Origin: Amoeboaphelidium occidentale
Lineage: Eukaryota > Aphelidiomycota > Aphelidea
Reading direction: 5' to 3'
Assembly: GCA_023515795.1 (NCBI GenBank)
Contig: JALGPX010000016.1
Location: 1 to 58,117 of the forward strand
DNA: 58,117 nucleotides
The notes under the pieces were generated by a model. The model saw only the letters and a list, made by a program, of their open reading frames with translations. It searched no databases and had not been told where the DNA came from. Positions 21,492 through 32,800 of this stretch are shown here, one piece after another (position 1 is the stretch's first letter; every line of letters starts with the position of its first letter). The position numbers were made by a program, and so were the translations under genes.

Positions 21492-23327
21492 CTACTTGTA
21501 TTTCAGTTTGCCTTCAAACACTTTCTGTACAGTAGAGCGCCCCCTTTGCTCTACATAATAAGCTATTGCAGCATGTCCAAGTTTAAGTGTTAGTTCTTCC
21601 AAGCCAAAATTAATTCCGCTTGCCGAGGATAACGATTCCATTAATATATGACCAAAAGCAGGAACCTGTTTAATCACTTCTTCAGACAAAGCTTTAAAAC
21701 TATGCATTGCCATGTTAGAAAATCCCAAGTTCATCCAGAATTCCCGAAAGTTCTTTGCAAACACAACAGGATCCTGTGGATCTATGATGGCGGAGTCAGC
21801 TTCTCTGGTAGGTAAATTCGAATCGGTTGGTGTGAATTCGTTGCAAATGGAACTAACAAGAAAAAGTTCAATGCCATACTTTGAAGCCAAATTGGTTTCT
21901 GTCATCGCAACTGATATCAGAGAACTAATCTGTTTGAAAAGATCCACTAGTAGCAAGCAGAAATATACATGATTTACCGGAACACTCAGTTTAACCTTCT
22001 CAACATCATTCATGATATCAACAACTGAAGAAATGCCGTATCTATAATCAAAACGCTCGTCTATCACATTAGAATCATCCTTCGAAAACTTGTATGACGA
22101 ACAAACAGCCAGTGACGATTTAAAACTGATGGGATGCCAAGAGCTTGGGGCAGAAGACAATTTACAGTCATTTCTGAATTGAACTACTTCATCTTCGTTC
22201 ATTCTAGAAAGCATTTTAATGTTCTCAAACTTGTCATCATCATAATCACAAGGCCTTCTAATATCAGCGGGATACACTTCATCCACAAAATTAATCAGGT
22301 GATAAATTGCAACATCAACATAAAGTGCAATTGAAACGGATACAGAGTGCAAAACTGACTGCAAAAGTTCCAAATCTTTCTTCAGTACTGAGTGACTTTC
22401 CTTCGCTTTGCTCACGTAGAAGATTGCATCGGGAATAGTTCGATGTTTCAATATGAAGTTCGTCATCAGCTGCACTGAAGGATTGGCGCCATCAACCATA
22501 GAGCCCAAAGTGTCTTTCGAGCCAGACTTCTTTGTCGAACTGTAACTTATTTCATAAAATCGCACCAACTTGCTACCAATGAGAGCCTCTACTTCAGATA
22601 TACTCTGACCGTCAGTACCACAATAAACAATACGCGCAACATATTCCTTTCCACGTTCAAGCAATACAGCTCTTATTACCGAAGATTTCCCTGTTGCTTG
22701 GCGACCAAACACAAATACATTAATGTGGTTCTTGGCACTATGATCTTTAAACAAATCTTGGGCAGCATCAATCTTCTTTTCAAAATTACTGCATATTTTC
22801 TGAACATTTGCAGTATTTAGGCCAAGCTCACCCTTTTGTGATATGAACCAACTTTGAACATTTATCACACAGCGCCTGTACTTGTTACAAGTGCTTTGCA
22901 AAGGATTAACTGATAAGGGAAGAAATTCGTCGGGTGTCGGAAAGTATTCCGGTACAGTTTCATTAACTTCTGTAGTTGTCCCGCTCTTGCCACGAATAAG
23001 GCGACTCAGGAACGGACTCAAAGGAAATATCTGCCACAGGATCCTCGGTATAAAAAAGCCAAGTGTCCCAAGAATAATCGTTTTGAATACGAGCGATCCC
23101 TGCATGTCACTGCCGCCCATAGCGTTAGAGCTTGATGCAGCGGGAGGTTCACCCCAATTTTTGAGGATGTAATAGACATCATGATATACAGTAATTGAAC
23201 CCCAAATAGAAAACAGAATAAGAAATACAAATAAAAATATCTTCAGTAGGAGCAGAATGTAATACAATTCCTTCTCCAGGGATTCGGTAATGATATATCG
23301 GCGGATGTAAGTTTTAGCAGCGTCCAT
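21492..23327 (-). CDS. Unrecognised membrane protein with Walker A P-loop
   Basis: The 611-residue protein has two N-terminal hydrophobic segments (about 21-41 and 81-101). A P-loop follows at about 208-215 (GRQATGKSS), inside NVFVFGRQATGKSSVIRAVL. After the P-loop a TOC/GIMAP-like or SRP-receptor-beta-like G domain could fit, but I see no clear DxxG or N/TKxD motif. The part to about residue 300 is alpha/beta in character and the C-terminal half is helical. It may be a GTPase or ATPase facing the cytosol from an organelle membrane. I do not recognise the family. ATG 23327 is the first real Met; the TMEM222-like gene starts 37 bp away on the other strand. Confidence 0.6.
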   Translation of the reverse strand: MDAAKTYIRRYIITESLEKELYYILLLLKIFLFVFLILFSIWGSITVYHDVYYILKNWGEPPAASSSNAMGGSDMQGSLVFKTIILGTLGFFIPRILWQIFPLSPFLSRLIRGKSGTTTEVNETVPEYFPTPDEFLPLSVNPLQSTCNKYRRCVINVQSWFISQKGELGLNTANVQKICSNFEKKIDAAQDLFKDHSAKNHINVFVFGRQATGKSSVIRAVLLERGKEYVARIVYCGTDGQSISEVEALIGSKLVRFYEISYSSTKKSGSKDTLGSMVDGANPSVQLMTNFILKHRTIPDAIFYVSKAKESHSVLKKDLELLQSVLHSVSVSIALYVDVAIYHLINFVDEVYPADIRRPCDYDDDKFENIKMLSRMNEDEVVQFRNDCKLSSAPSSWHPISFKSSLAVCSSYKFSKDDSNVIDERFDYRYGISSVVDIMNDVEKVKLSVPVNHVYFCLLLVDLFKQISSLISVAMTETNLASKYGIELFLVSSICNEFTPTDSNLPTREADSAIIDPQDPVVFAKNFREFWMNLGFSNMAMHSFKALSEEVIKQVPAFGHILMESLSSASGINFGLEELTLKLGHAAIAYYVEQRGRSTVQKVFEGKLKYK

Positions 23328-23364
23328 TTCGGAGTTTTCTTGTCGCAGCAAAATAATAAGGGCT
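23328..23364. promoter_or_regulatory. 37-bp divergent promoter
   Basis: Only 37 bp lie between the start codons of the P-loop membrane protein (minus) and the TMEM222-like gene (plus). The spacer holds no obvious TATA element. Core promoters probably overlap coding sequence. Confidence 0.4.
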
Positions 23365-23950
23365 ATGGCACCATCTTATGCCATCGTTTGGACCCAGCTT
23401 CCGATGATCAGGTAAATTTCAGGTATTTTTGGGCCTATTAATAATTCATAAGTTGGATATTACCATTTATTGGACAGTAACTTGTTGCAGCTTCAATAGC
23501 ATCACTAATAGTCACAGCGCGGGCATTACAGACTCTGAAGGAAGAACATATGACTTCCAAGGACCGTACACAGTCGTCAAGAACAATTTTGCTTTTGGTA
23601 GAATCCTTCGTTACGTTCCAATAGACGCAGAGTTCAATGAGATCACAGCAGAAGAGTGGAATCGAGCAGTCTTAGAAGCATCCCAGGAATATCAGGGACA
23701 TAACGTAAACTTTAAAAGCTTAAAGATTATCCAATTGTAGCACACACTTTTGTGGGATAATTGTCACTCACACGTTGCCAATGCGCTGAATCGATTACGT
23801 TATGGCAACAGAAAATGGGGCAACATAAGCGTTGGTGTGCTGGTGTTCTTTAAGGGCAGGTTTACCGATACTTCTGCTATTGTCCAGACATTTCTTCCTT
23901 CGCTGATATTCTGGGCTATTGTGGTTGTGCTTTCCGTGACGCTGAAATAG
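23365..23950 (+). CDS. TMEM222-like (DUF778) membrane protein
   Basis: Four exons (23365-23411, 23453-23476, 23512-23704, 23741-23950; introns 41, 35 and 36 nt) give 157 residues. The second exon is a 24-nt microexon. The assembled protein carries the family landmarks: MAPSYAIVWTQLPMI at the start, WILPFIGHSAGITDSEG over two junctions, FQGPY, AFGR, a Trp-containing acidic loop, and WDNCHSHVANALN across the last junction. Two hydrophobic segments lie near the C-terminus. TMEM222 proteins are widespread in eukaryotes (plants have the RTH relative) and are poorly characterised. The reading frame is continuous only with all three introns removed. Confidence 0.9.
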
Positions 23951-23965
23951 AAAGATTTCCTTACG

Positions 23966-24189
23966 ATGTTGCAGAACTTTATTGCGAGGAATTTCAAGAG
24001 GAACGGAGTCTTCGTTGGAACCGTCATTGCGTCAGCTTTTGTATTCGAAATGGCATTTGATACTGCCACTGACTATTTGTGGGATTCCATTAACAGAGGA
24101 GTAAGTATTGATTGCTTTTGGGTTTTGGATGTGCTAACCGATTGTAGCGCCAATGGAAGGATATCGAACACAAATACAAATCTCAATAA
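23966..24189 (+). CDS. QCR9: Ubiquinol-cytochrome c reductase subunit 9 (complex III)
   Basis: Exons 23966-24100 and 24148-24189 (47-nt intron with a GCTAAC branch-like site) encode 58 residues, the usual size (human UQCR10 has 63). The single membrane helix is GVFVGTVIASAFVFEMAFD, followed by the family motif AFDxxxDxxxDxINRG. The second exon supplies RQWKDIEHKY, matching the conserved WKdIkhKYE ending. The protein sits in the mitochondrial inner membrane next to the Rieske protein. The start lies 15 bp after the TMEM222-like stop, and the stop is 5 bp from the convergent SEC10 stop. Confidence 0.92.
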
Positions 24190-24194
24190 AGCGT

Positions 24195-26781
24195 TTATTG
24201 AATAACGAGCATTTTCTTTATGGAATCTCCCACTTCTTCGAATGTATCGTTTACCACCAGGGCGAAATCTGCTGCGTTCTCGATCGCTCCTTCGAATGTC
24301 TTCTCCCAGACGCTGAGTTGCTGTGGCTCTTCGCTTGCGACAGTGAACAGTGAGGCAAGCTTTGCTGTTTTGTAATCTGCTCTGTTGGCAACGAATTGAT
24401 GAATGACACGGGAGTCCATTCTCAGGAAAACACCTTCATCGAGTAACGTCTTAAGATTCTCTGGTTTTACGATATACAAATTGCTGATCTGGCGGAGCAC
24501 TTCAAATCTGTCATTTAAAGCAGGAATTTTGAACATGCTCACGGTTTCTTGGTACTTTGCGATGTCTTTTGTCAAGATCAAACCACCATTCATGCTGATC
24601 ACAAATCGTTTCAAGCTGTCCAGCAGAATAGAGTAAAATTGAATGCCAACTTCCAAGAGGAAATTCTCTAGATTCTTTCCATCTAAATAAATTGACAAAG
24701 TCTGCAAAGTCTTTTTCAAGAATTCACAAGCTTGGTTGCAAGGCTAATTCAATTAGTCAATTGTATTCTTTAACAAATTTACCTGAGTGGCAGAGCTTGC
24801 TATTACGGCTAGATCTGTATCTTTGGGCCTAAAGTCAAATTTTTTCTGCTTAGCAACAATGACTTCCAGCCAACTTATTGTAGAATCATAAGCTTTTTGC
24901 AGAACAAATGATAACTTTGACTCCAACGATGTGGTAAATTCGTTCTTGTTTACCAATAGCTCTCTGTAAAGTGACGGTTGAGGGCTTACTAACGGAGAAA
25001 CACTTGTTTGGAAGAAATTTTGAAGTAGATGAACACAAGTATTGCATAATTGAATGATAGACAAAGACTTGAAATCTGGTTCAGAACCTTTCTCAACCGC
25101 CAACAAATCTTCAAGGAAACTAAAATTAAGACATTCTAAAGTAAGAATCTCACATTTCAACACAGATATCCAAATACTTTTTTCCAATATATTCTTGCAT
25201 CTGAGTGTACAATGAGGAAATATTCTTTGCTCTAAAAATAAGCTAAAATACACGAAGAACGTACATATCAGCAGATGCGCTTAGCTCTCTACAGCGATCA
25301 ACAGAGTCCTTGTGAATTTTTAATAGCATTCTGACAAGTTCAACATCAGGTGCAATTAAAAACGGCGCAGCTGGATCAACTACAGGAGCGTTTCCTGTAG
25401 CCAGATTCCCTGCAGCTCCAGTCAATTTTCCAAACATGGATTTGTTTTTTATAGCATTTTTACGGGCTTGCATTGATTCTTGAAAAGGAACTAAATAAAG
25501 ATCAACTGCGTTTCTGAGACATAGCAACTCTTTGTCTATATAACGATCATTCTCAACATACGGAATGAATAAATCATCTCTGCATCGATTCACAGTGTTG
25601 AGAATCATTGCGTGGGCTGCATGCGCTTTATCAAAGATTTTCTCAGAAGAGGCGAGAATATTTTTGCTGAGCTCTTTCGTTTCAACGTGTAATGCGTGAA
25701 TACTTCGAATGTAATGAAGTAACGATGTATCTGCTGCTTTTCTCAAGTAAATTTCCACAGAAATCTGTATAGCCTGTGCAAATATGCGCTGAAGAAATAG
25801 CTGCAGAACTGTGAGTGAATTTGGAAATACCGTGTTCATAACCGCCCATTCCTTATCCAAAGTGTTTGTGATTCTATCATACAGTCTTAGTATAACCTCT
25901 CCATCAACTGTATTCTCATCCTCATACTCAGATGCAGATTTAGGCAAAGGTGGCTTCACTTCCTCAATTGATTGCGCTTGATCTAAATCGTTCAATATTA
26001 TAGACTTTGTAAAGAACTCATGTTGACTGACATAAATTTGAATGCAAGAATTACCACCATTGAAGTCTGTTAGAATCTTTGCACAAATCGCCATGGTTTT
26101 AATGTCGTTATCAGCGTAAGCGTGCATAAAGTCATCGAGAAGGCTCTTTTCAATGTCTTCGCAATACTTTTCCACGCCTGTTTTAGCCGTTGCCATAATC
26201 GCTAAATCCATTTCCTTTGCAATAGCACTCAGCCTTTTCACTATCCCTGCACATTTCTCTTTACCATTCCAACCGTCGCTGTTATTGACCATATCAAGTC
26301 TGGCTGGGTTGCCAGCGTTAAATTCCAGAAAATACAATAGCAAATCCTTAGCTTCCTGCGCTCGTATTCGTTGCTTATCCAAACTATCCAGCTGAGTTCC
26401 CACAAGAACAGCCTTATTGCCGACTTCAGCTATTCTGGATTCTAATTTGTCCAAAGCATCTTGCGACGATTGAAAGATTGGCAGCATTTCAGTGGTTCCA
26501 TTTCGATGTTCCTCCTCTGCTAGCTGAACTTGATCTTCCAAGTTCCTGATATTTTCCAGCAGTTTAATTTTCATATCCTCCAAGTCTTCTTGAGCAGCTT
26601 CGAAAGCCTTCATGAAAGGCCTTGGGTCAAAAACACTCGTAGTCCCTTTCGTAGAAGCTCTAGCTTTCTCCACCAGCCGCCCTGACAGTTTCTCAATGTA
26701 TTCCTTTGCGTCGAAATCACCCTAAAATCATTCAGCTGAGTTCCATTAGTATCGTACATAAAAGTCCTCCATTGATCCCAT
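24195..26781 (-). CDS. SEC10: Exocyst complex subunit SEC10/EXOC5
   Basis: Five exons (26781-26758, 26721-25265, 25231-25154, 25119-24783, 24743-24195; introns 36, 33, 34 and 39 nt) give 814 residues in one frame. The N-terminus has DFDAKEYIEKLSGRL then FDPRPFMKAFEAAQEDL, the SEC10 opening. A long helical-rod protein follows. The junctions restore LYTQMQEYIGKKYLDICVE, and the end carries GVQFYSILLDSL-like (GIQFYSILL), MNGGLIL, CDVAKY-like (KDIAKYQETV) and FKIPALNDRFEVLRQI motifs as in EXOC5. SEC10 tethers secretory vesicles at the plasma membrane. A Met nine bases further in (26772) is an alternative start. Confidence 0.92.
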
Positions 26782-27012
26782 CTTGTGCTTGTTTCACACA
26801 CTGTGGAAGAAACACGTATTCAACGTTATATTTCCATATCGAACAATAATTGGCTCTAATCTTTTAATAACGACGTATTGATTGTCTTTGGATGCTACGT
26901 CTTCTTGCCCCACGAGGCACAATCAATATCTTGGCGAATCATGTTATTGCTTGCGTTGCTCCGTGCAAGGCTGAAGTGTGAGCATAATTTCATTCAGAAA
27001 TAGACCATAGAA

Positions 27013-27585
27013 ATGGAAACTTTGCCAAAACAGAAAGTCAGTGAACTCGCGCACTTCTTATGTTCCGCTGTCTGGACCTTTTGGCGAGTTCCTGATAGTC
27101 GCCATAAAGTTTCGCGTGAATACCATGAACTTAGAATGTTCTGCGAAAACTTGTTGTCTATAACCAAAATGGGTGTCGTTAATACTCTGCATGGTGTATA
27201 TCTGCTTGAAATATTTGTTCGCAAGTTCCCAATGATCACAACTATTCCTGGTTCTGCGTACAAGTTGATCGTCGTGGCTTTGATGACTTCAAACAAGGTC
27301 TTTGATGATAGCACTTACACAAACAAGACATGGGCTAACGTCACTGGGAGATATGTTAAAGATCTCAATAATTTGGAAAGGGAGTTCTTGCATTGCATGA
27401 AGTTCAGCATCACATTCCCTTTGTATCAATTTGAAGAGTGGCAACGTGTTTATAACAGATTCCTGGCTGACAATTATCCTTATGCGTACAGTGCATCTGA
27501 ACAGAAAGATCAAAATCAGCTTCTTACACCTCCTCTTACGCCGGAGGAACGCAGAGACTGTTTGAATTCCAACTTTGCACTGTAA
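27013..27585 (+). CDS. Cyclin-box protein, PCL/PHO80-like
   Basis: The 190-residue single-exon protein has one cyclin box (about 30-150). Helix segments include GVVNTLHGVYLLEIFVRKF, YKLIVVALMTSNKVFDDSTYTNKTWA and LNNLEREFLHCMKFSITF. The KxxDDSxYxNxxWAxV pattern and the FLxxxxFxxxV/I ending fit the fungal PCL-type or other short cyclin families that partner Pho85/CDK5-like kinases. A TPPLTPEE motif near the C-terminus contains two Thr-Pro sites, possible phosphorylation targets. The specific cyclin class is uncertain. The upstream 230 bp shows no recognisable element. Confidence 0.8.
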   Translation: METLPKQKVSELAHFLCSAVWTFWRVPDSRHKVSREYHELRMFCENLLSITKMGVVNTLHGVYLLEIFVRKFPMITTIPGSAYKLIVVALMTSNKVFDDSTYTNKTWANVTGRYVKDLNNLEREFLHCMKFSITFPLYQFEEWQRVYNRFLADNYPYAYSASEQKDQNQLLTPPLTPEERRDCLNSNFAL

Positions 27586-27647
27586 ATCGTTACTTAAACA
27601 TCAAAAGATAATATACTTTTCACCTGTACCCAAACTTTATTTCTGCT

Positions 27648-28743
27648 TTAAAGGTTCTTCTTTGCAAAGTCGACACCCTTTTCAATGTTTTTCTTCAACT
27701 CAGGAATACATGCATCCAACAACTTCTTCTCGTAGCTTGAAATTGGTCCGATTTCGTTAATCTTCTCAACACCACCACGTCCAAGTTCAACATTGGTAGC
27801 AAAGAATGAGACACCAGGAACCACGTTAGATTCAACAAATGTTGGCTCTACAATCTTCTTCTCACCATTCAATGCTCTCAAAAGACTGTCAGTGAAGCGA
27901 GCACCAGCAAAAGCCATCGAAAGGGTTGCTGAACCAGTGCCGTCCTTAGCCTTAACAACTTCATCGCCACCGTATTGGATACGCTTGGTCAAAGCCTCCA
28001 ACTCTTCTTGTGAAAAGGTGTAACCAGACTAATCGCATTAGTTCGCCGAGTAATTAGAAGTTACCTGTGACAGCAATGGGACAATAGTTGGACCAGAGTG
28101 ACCACCAATGACAGTAACGTTTGTCTTGGAAGGATTGACGCCCTTTAATCCGCTAACAAAAGTGTTTGCTCTGACGACATCCAATGATGTAACACCGAAC
28201 AAGCGACGAGGGTTGTAAACACCGTACTTCTTGAACACCTCAGCGCAAATAGGAACAGTTGAGTTAACTGGATTCGAAATGACCAAAGTGTGTGCCTGTG
28301 GAGAAACCTGAGCAATTGCAGTTGCAAGGTTCTTAACAATGGTGGCATTAGTGTTGAACAAATCATCTCTGGTCATGCCAGGCTTTCTTGGAACACCAGC
28401 TGGGACAACGACAACATCAACACCTTCTAGAGCCTTCTTTAATTCAGCATCACCCTTGTATCCCTTGACCTTTGCAACGCTATTGATGTGACTCAAATCG
28501 GCAGCAACACCAGGCTACGATGTAAGCAGCGATTTTAAATAAACGTACCGTGTTGACAATATCGAATAATGATAACTCGGATATAAGGCTATTTGATTTT
28601 AAAAGCAAGGACAAAGGTTGACCGATTCCACCGGATGCACCGAGGACAGCAACTTTAAATCCAGACTAGCAGGGTTAATTGGACTGTGTGTAAAAGGCAA
28701 TTACGCTTGCAGATGCATAAGTTCTAACTTGTGAGCGCAACAT
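27648..28743 (-). CDS. Mitochondrial malate dehydrogenase
   Basis: Exons 28743-28705, 28665-28549, 28514-28065 and 28028-27648 (introns 39, 34 and 36 nt) encode 328 residues. The N-terminal [13 protein letters not shown] is basic and serine-rich, like a mitochondrial presequence. The NAD-binding glycine motif is [34 protein letters not shown] spans a junction. The active-site region has [13 protein letters not shown] (substrate Arg residues), [17 protein letters not shown] and the catalytic histidine in [13 protein letters not shown]. The enzyme interconverts malate and oxaloacetate in the TCA cycle. It is of the eukaryotic mitochondrial type. Start codons of this gene and of the RCC1-like gene are 12 bp apart. 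Confidence 0.96.
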
Positions 28744-28755
28744 TTCTTTAATTGG

Positions 28756-29853
28756 ATGAATAGTATTCTTGGAAGACTTTGGAGAAACGTTGATGCGACC
28801 AAAATTCGCTCTTCCTTAAGCACCCAGAAGAAGAGGCTGTTCTCTCCAGAAATAGTTAAACTTAATGAGAAATATGATGATGATATTATTCACAGTGTTT
28901 TAAAAGTATCTGTTGGAGCACGACATTGTCTGGCATTGCTAAATGATCATCGTGTCATGGCGTACGGTAACAATGATTATGGTCAATGCGGGCCTTTTAA
29001 TCAGACTATCATGACCTCATGGGATTCCGATGACGAGGTTCTTGTTCCTGCTGCTGTTCCTGGATTAAAAGAAAGCATAATTGATATTGCTTGTGGTGAT
29101 TATCATAACATTGCATTAACCAACGAAGGAAAGGTTATGACATGGGGCTCTGCTATACTTGGGCATGGTGATGAGGTTTATCAAGTGCAGCCTCGCGTAG
29201 TTGAACAGCTTGAGCAGTTTGGTAAAGCTGTGAGTGTTTATGCTGCAGCTGGATACTCTTTAGTTAGATACCCTGATTGTCTGGTGGCGTTTGGTTATTT
29301 GCCTACTTCGAAAGGTGTCAAGAAAGTTTTGGAACCATTAAAGCTTGATTACTTTGATGGCTGCACCAATATTAAACAAGTTTCAACTTCCACTTCGCAC
29401 TTCTGCGTGCTGCACGGTAGCAGAATGCTATCCATTTTCGGCTCAAAGGAAAACATAGACTGCGGAAACGAGTATGCTCCAGTGTACAAGGATGAGGAGG
29501 CTTTAGCTTCTTTAAAGGACATGAAGCCATTACACGAACCAAAAATTGGCTATAACGCGAAACGTGTAGCATCTTGTGATAATGGCATTTACCTTCTAAG
29601 CGATGATAATCTTATTCATTTTATTGATATAACCAAAGAAGATGCTGAGCATAAACATGTCGCAAAGCTTACAGGCTCAATCGACAAAATTTGCTTAGTT
29701 CCGTCGAGAGACGCTTTGTACATAATTTCGCGTTCCAATGATCACAGCATAACGAAGATAACAGGCGCTATAATTGAAAAAGAAGAGAATGTTCCTATTG
29801 ACGCTGATGCTTTCGGTTCTTGCAGAGACAGAATTGCCGGATTCCGAAGCTGA
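28756..29853 (+). CDS. RCC1-repeat protein, probably mitochondrial (RCC1L/FMP25-like)
   Basis: The 365-residue single-exon protein begins with a basic, amphipathic stretch (LGRLWRNVDATKIRSSLSTQKKR), which looks like a mitochondrial targeting sequence. At least three RCC1 repeats are visible: VGARHCLALLNDHRVMAYGNNDYGQCG, then IACGDYHNIALTNEGKVMTWG, then a degenerate AAGYSLVRYPDCLVAFGY. The remaining blades are weaker. Yeast Fmp25 and animal RCC1L act in mitochondrial complex III assembly and ribosome assembly respectively, so a similar role is likely but not shown. It shares a 12-bp intergenic space with MDH, another mitochondrial gene. Confidence 0.75.
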   Translation: MNSILGRLWRNVDATKIRSSLSTQKKRLFSPEIVKLNEKYDDDIIHSVLKVSVGARHCLALLNDHRVMAYGNNDYGQCGPFNQTIMTSWDSDDEVLVPAAVPGLKESIIDIACGDYHNIALTNEGKVMTWGSAILGHGDEVYQVQPRVVEQLEQFGKAVSVYAAAGYSLVRYPDCLVAFGYLPTSKGVKKVLEPLKLDYFDGCTNIKQVSTSTSHFCVLHGSRMLSIFGSKENIDCGNEYAPVYKDEEALASLKDMKPLHEPKIGYNAKRVASCDNGIYLLSDDNLIHFIDITKEDAEHKHVAKLTGSIDKICLVPSRDALYIISRSNDHSITKITGAIIEKEENVPIDADAFGSCRDRIAGFRS

Positions 29854-29892
29854 AACGTGCGCAAATCGCAGTCTTTCAAATTCAATAATAAG

Positions 29893-32800
29893 ATGAGTAG
29901 AAGGGTAGTCATAAATGCGGCCCAAGAGGGTCATTTCCCGCTCAATAAAGTTACCAATACAAAATACAACGCGCTTACATTCATACCTCTGAACCTTTAT
30001 GAGCAATTCGGGTTAGAAATTAAAAGATTAAAGACTTATTAGGTAGGCGATTCATGAACCAATACTTCTTGATTATTGCGTGCCTTCAGCTCTTTCCGGC
30101 ACTGACACCGATTTCTCCGGTTACTACGTGGACACCGTTGATTATAATCTTTGCTATTACGGCAACTAAGGAATTCTTGGATGATTATCAAAGGCTCAAG
30201 GCAGATAAAGTCGCAAACGAAAGATTGTACTCAGTATTAAAGGATAGCATGGAAACGCCAACGAAGAGCAGAGATATTTGTGTTGGTGATATTCTCTGTG
30301 TGAAAGATAACGAAGAGTTCCCATGCGACATGGTGCTGATACATTCTTCTGAGAGCACTCGCAGCTGTTATGTTTTAACCTCTAATTTGGACGGAGAAAC
30401 AGATTTAAAGACACGAGAAGCTCCAAAGGCACTTAGAGATCGTTCTCCGGAAGAGCTGAAACGAATGACAGGCGTAATTGAATGCCCTTTGCCAAACAGT
30501 CACATTTACGAGTTTGATGGAGTCTTAAATACATCTCATGGCGAAAGCATAAGTATATCGCCTACAAATCTCTTATTGCAGGGTACTATTTTAAAGAATA
30601 CAGATTTCGTGTTTGGAGTTGTCGTTTACACTGGGAATCAGACAAAGCTTGGCAACAACAAGAATATTCCCAGCACGAAACTAACTTCTCTTGATACTTA
30701 TATAGATAAGACTTGTCTTAGGGTCTTTGCTCTTCAATTGACTCTAGTTCTTGTTTTTGGTCTTGTGGGAAATAATTTAGCAAAGAATGAATTTATGAAA
30801 CATCCTTACTTGTATGTCGAAGGAGAATACAGCGAATGGTATCATGTTCTCGTTATTCCTACAAGAATGTTGCTTCTAATGAGTTTTATGATTCCTATAT
30901 CCTTAAAAGTCACGCTAGACATGGTGAAGTACTTGACGGCTCAGTTTATCACATGGGACATTCAAATGTATGACGAACAGAATGATATTCCTGCATTCGC
31001 TAGCTCTACAGCTATCGCAGAGGATTTAGGACAGATCGAGTATGTTATGTCAGATAAAACAGGAACTCTTACCATGAATCAAATGATATTTAAGTATGTT
31101 TCTATTGGTGGAAGGCTTTTTGGATCTAATGAGGATGGTGCCGACATTTCGAAAGATGAAGTATTGCAGAGGCTTGTCAAAGATATAGTTAAAGAGCCAG
31201 AGGATCAAGGCTCGTCTCAAGCTGTGAGCACAGACAATTTCTCTCGCCCCTTGGAACAATTCTTTACATGTTTAGCTGTTTGTCATTCTATTCTTCCAGC
31301 ATCTCAGAGTTCCAACGGCGAAATAAGCGGAACGCTTTATCAAGGGAGCTCACCAGACGAGGAAGCTCTTGTAACTGCTACCGCAAAACTTGGTGTTCCT
31401 TTTATCTCTCGATCGAATGACTCCATAATAATTTCTGTTGCAGGCGATAAGAGAGAATTTAAGCTGCTTAATGTATTAGAATTTAGCTCTGATAGGAAGA
31501 GAATGTCTGTAATAGTGAAAACGGGATCAGATATCTATTTGTTTACCAAAGGCGCCGATGATGTTGTTATGGGAGCACTGAAAGATTTTAGTACTTTTGA
31601 AGCTGAAAAAGATAAAATGGAATGGTTCGGCCGAATGGGCTACAGATCTCTATGTGTTGCATACAAGAAGATCGAGGTTGATGAGTATGAACTTTGGAGT
31701 AGAGATCTTCATACTGCAATGACATCCTTGCAAAATCGAGAACGTCTCGTGCAGGAATGCTATGCTAAAGTCGAAGCTAATATGGAATTACTGGGAATAA
31801 CAGCAATTGAAGACGCGCTTCAAGAGATGGTTCCTGAGACGATAGAAAAGTTGCGACTAGCCGGAATTAAAGTCTGGATGCTCACTGGCGACCGTAGACA
31901 AACAGCTATTCAAATAGGAAAAAGTTGCAGCATTATCCAGGAAAGATCAGGTGACAAGTTTTTTGAATTAGATATCGAAACGGAATTGAATCCTGATATT
32001 ATTTCGTCTAGAATTGAACGATGCGAGTTGGATATCAACAACTTCAAACGAACAAGGTCTGATAATGAAAATGGTGAAGCGATACTTGTTGTTAGTGGAA
32101 ACTTTGTTAATTGTTTGATGAAATGTCATAGTATAGTTATCGAGCAGTTTGTGTCTGTGACAACACTCTGCTCCTCGTTGATATGCTGCAGAGTAACTCC
32201 TAATCAGAAAGCATCAATTGTGTCAATGATAAAAGACAAGGGGCATAGAGTTTTAGCAATAGGAGACGGTGGAAATGATGTTGCTATGCTTCAAAAGGCG
32301 CACATTGGCGTTGGAATACATGGAAGGGAAGGTCTGCAGGCAGTTCGAGCGAGCGATTACAGCATAGGAAAGTTTATGTTTCTGGGCAGATTGATTCTGG
32401 TCCATGGAAGAATGGCTTATAAGAGAGCTTCTTTTGTTGGGCTTTACTGTTTCTACAAATCTGCATATATTGGTTTTACACAAGGATTATACGAATTCCT
32501 GTGTGGGTTTTCAGGAACATCTTTCTTTAACACATACTCTCTAACAACCTACAATCTTCTATTTACTGGTCTTCCTATTGTGTTCTTTGTCCTGGATAAA
32601 GATATAATCGATGAAGATTTAGTGTACAAGTTTCCTAAAGTTTACAAGGAGAATCTCAAGCGTTTATTCTTTAATGGGCCTCTTGTCACTCAATGGTTTA
32701 TGCGTTCTTTTTACCAGGCTTGCGTCACGTTGCTGGTTTGTTGCGTAGCTGTAGTTAAGAATTCAAAGGGTTTACTTTTCGATTCGACATCTGTTTCTAT

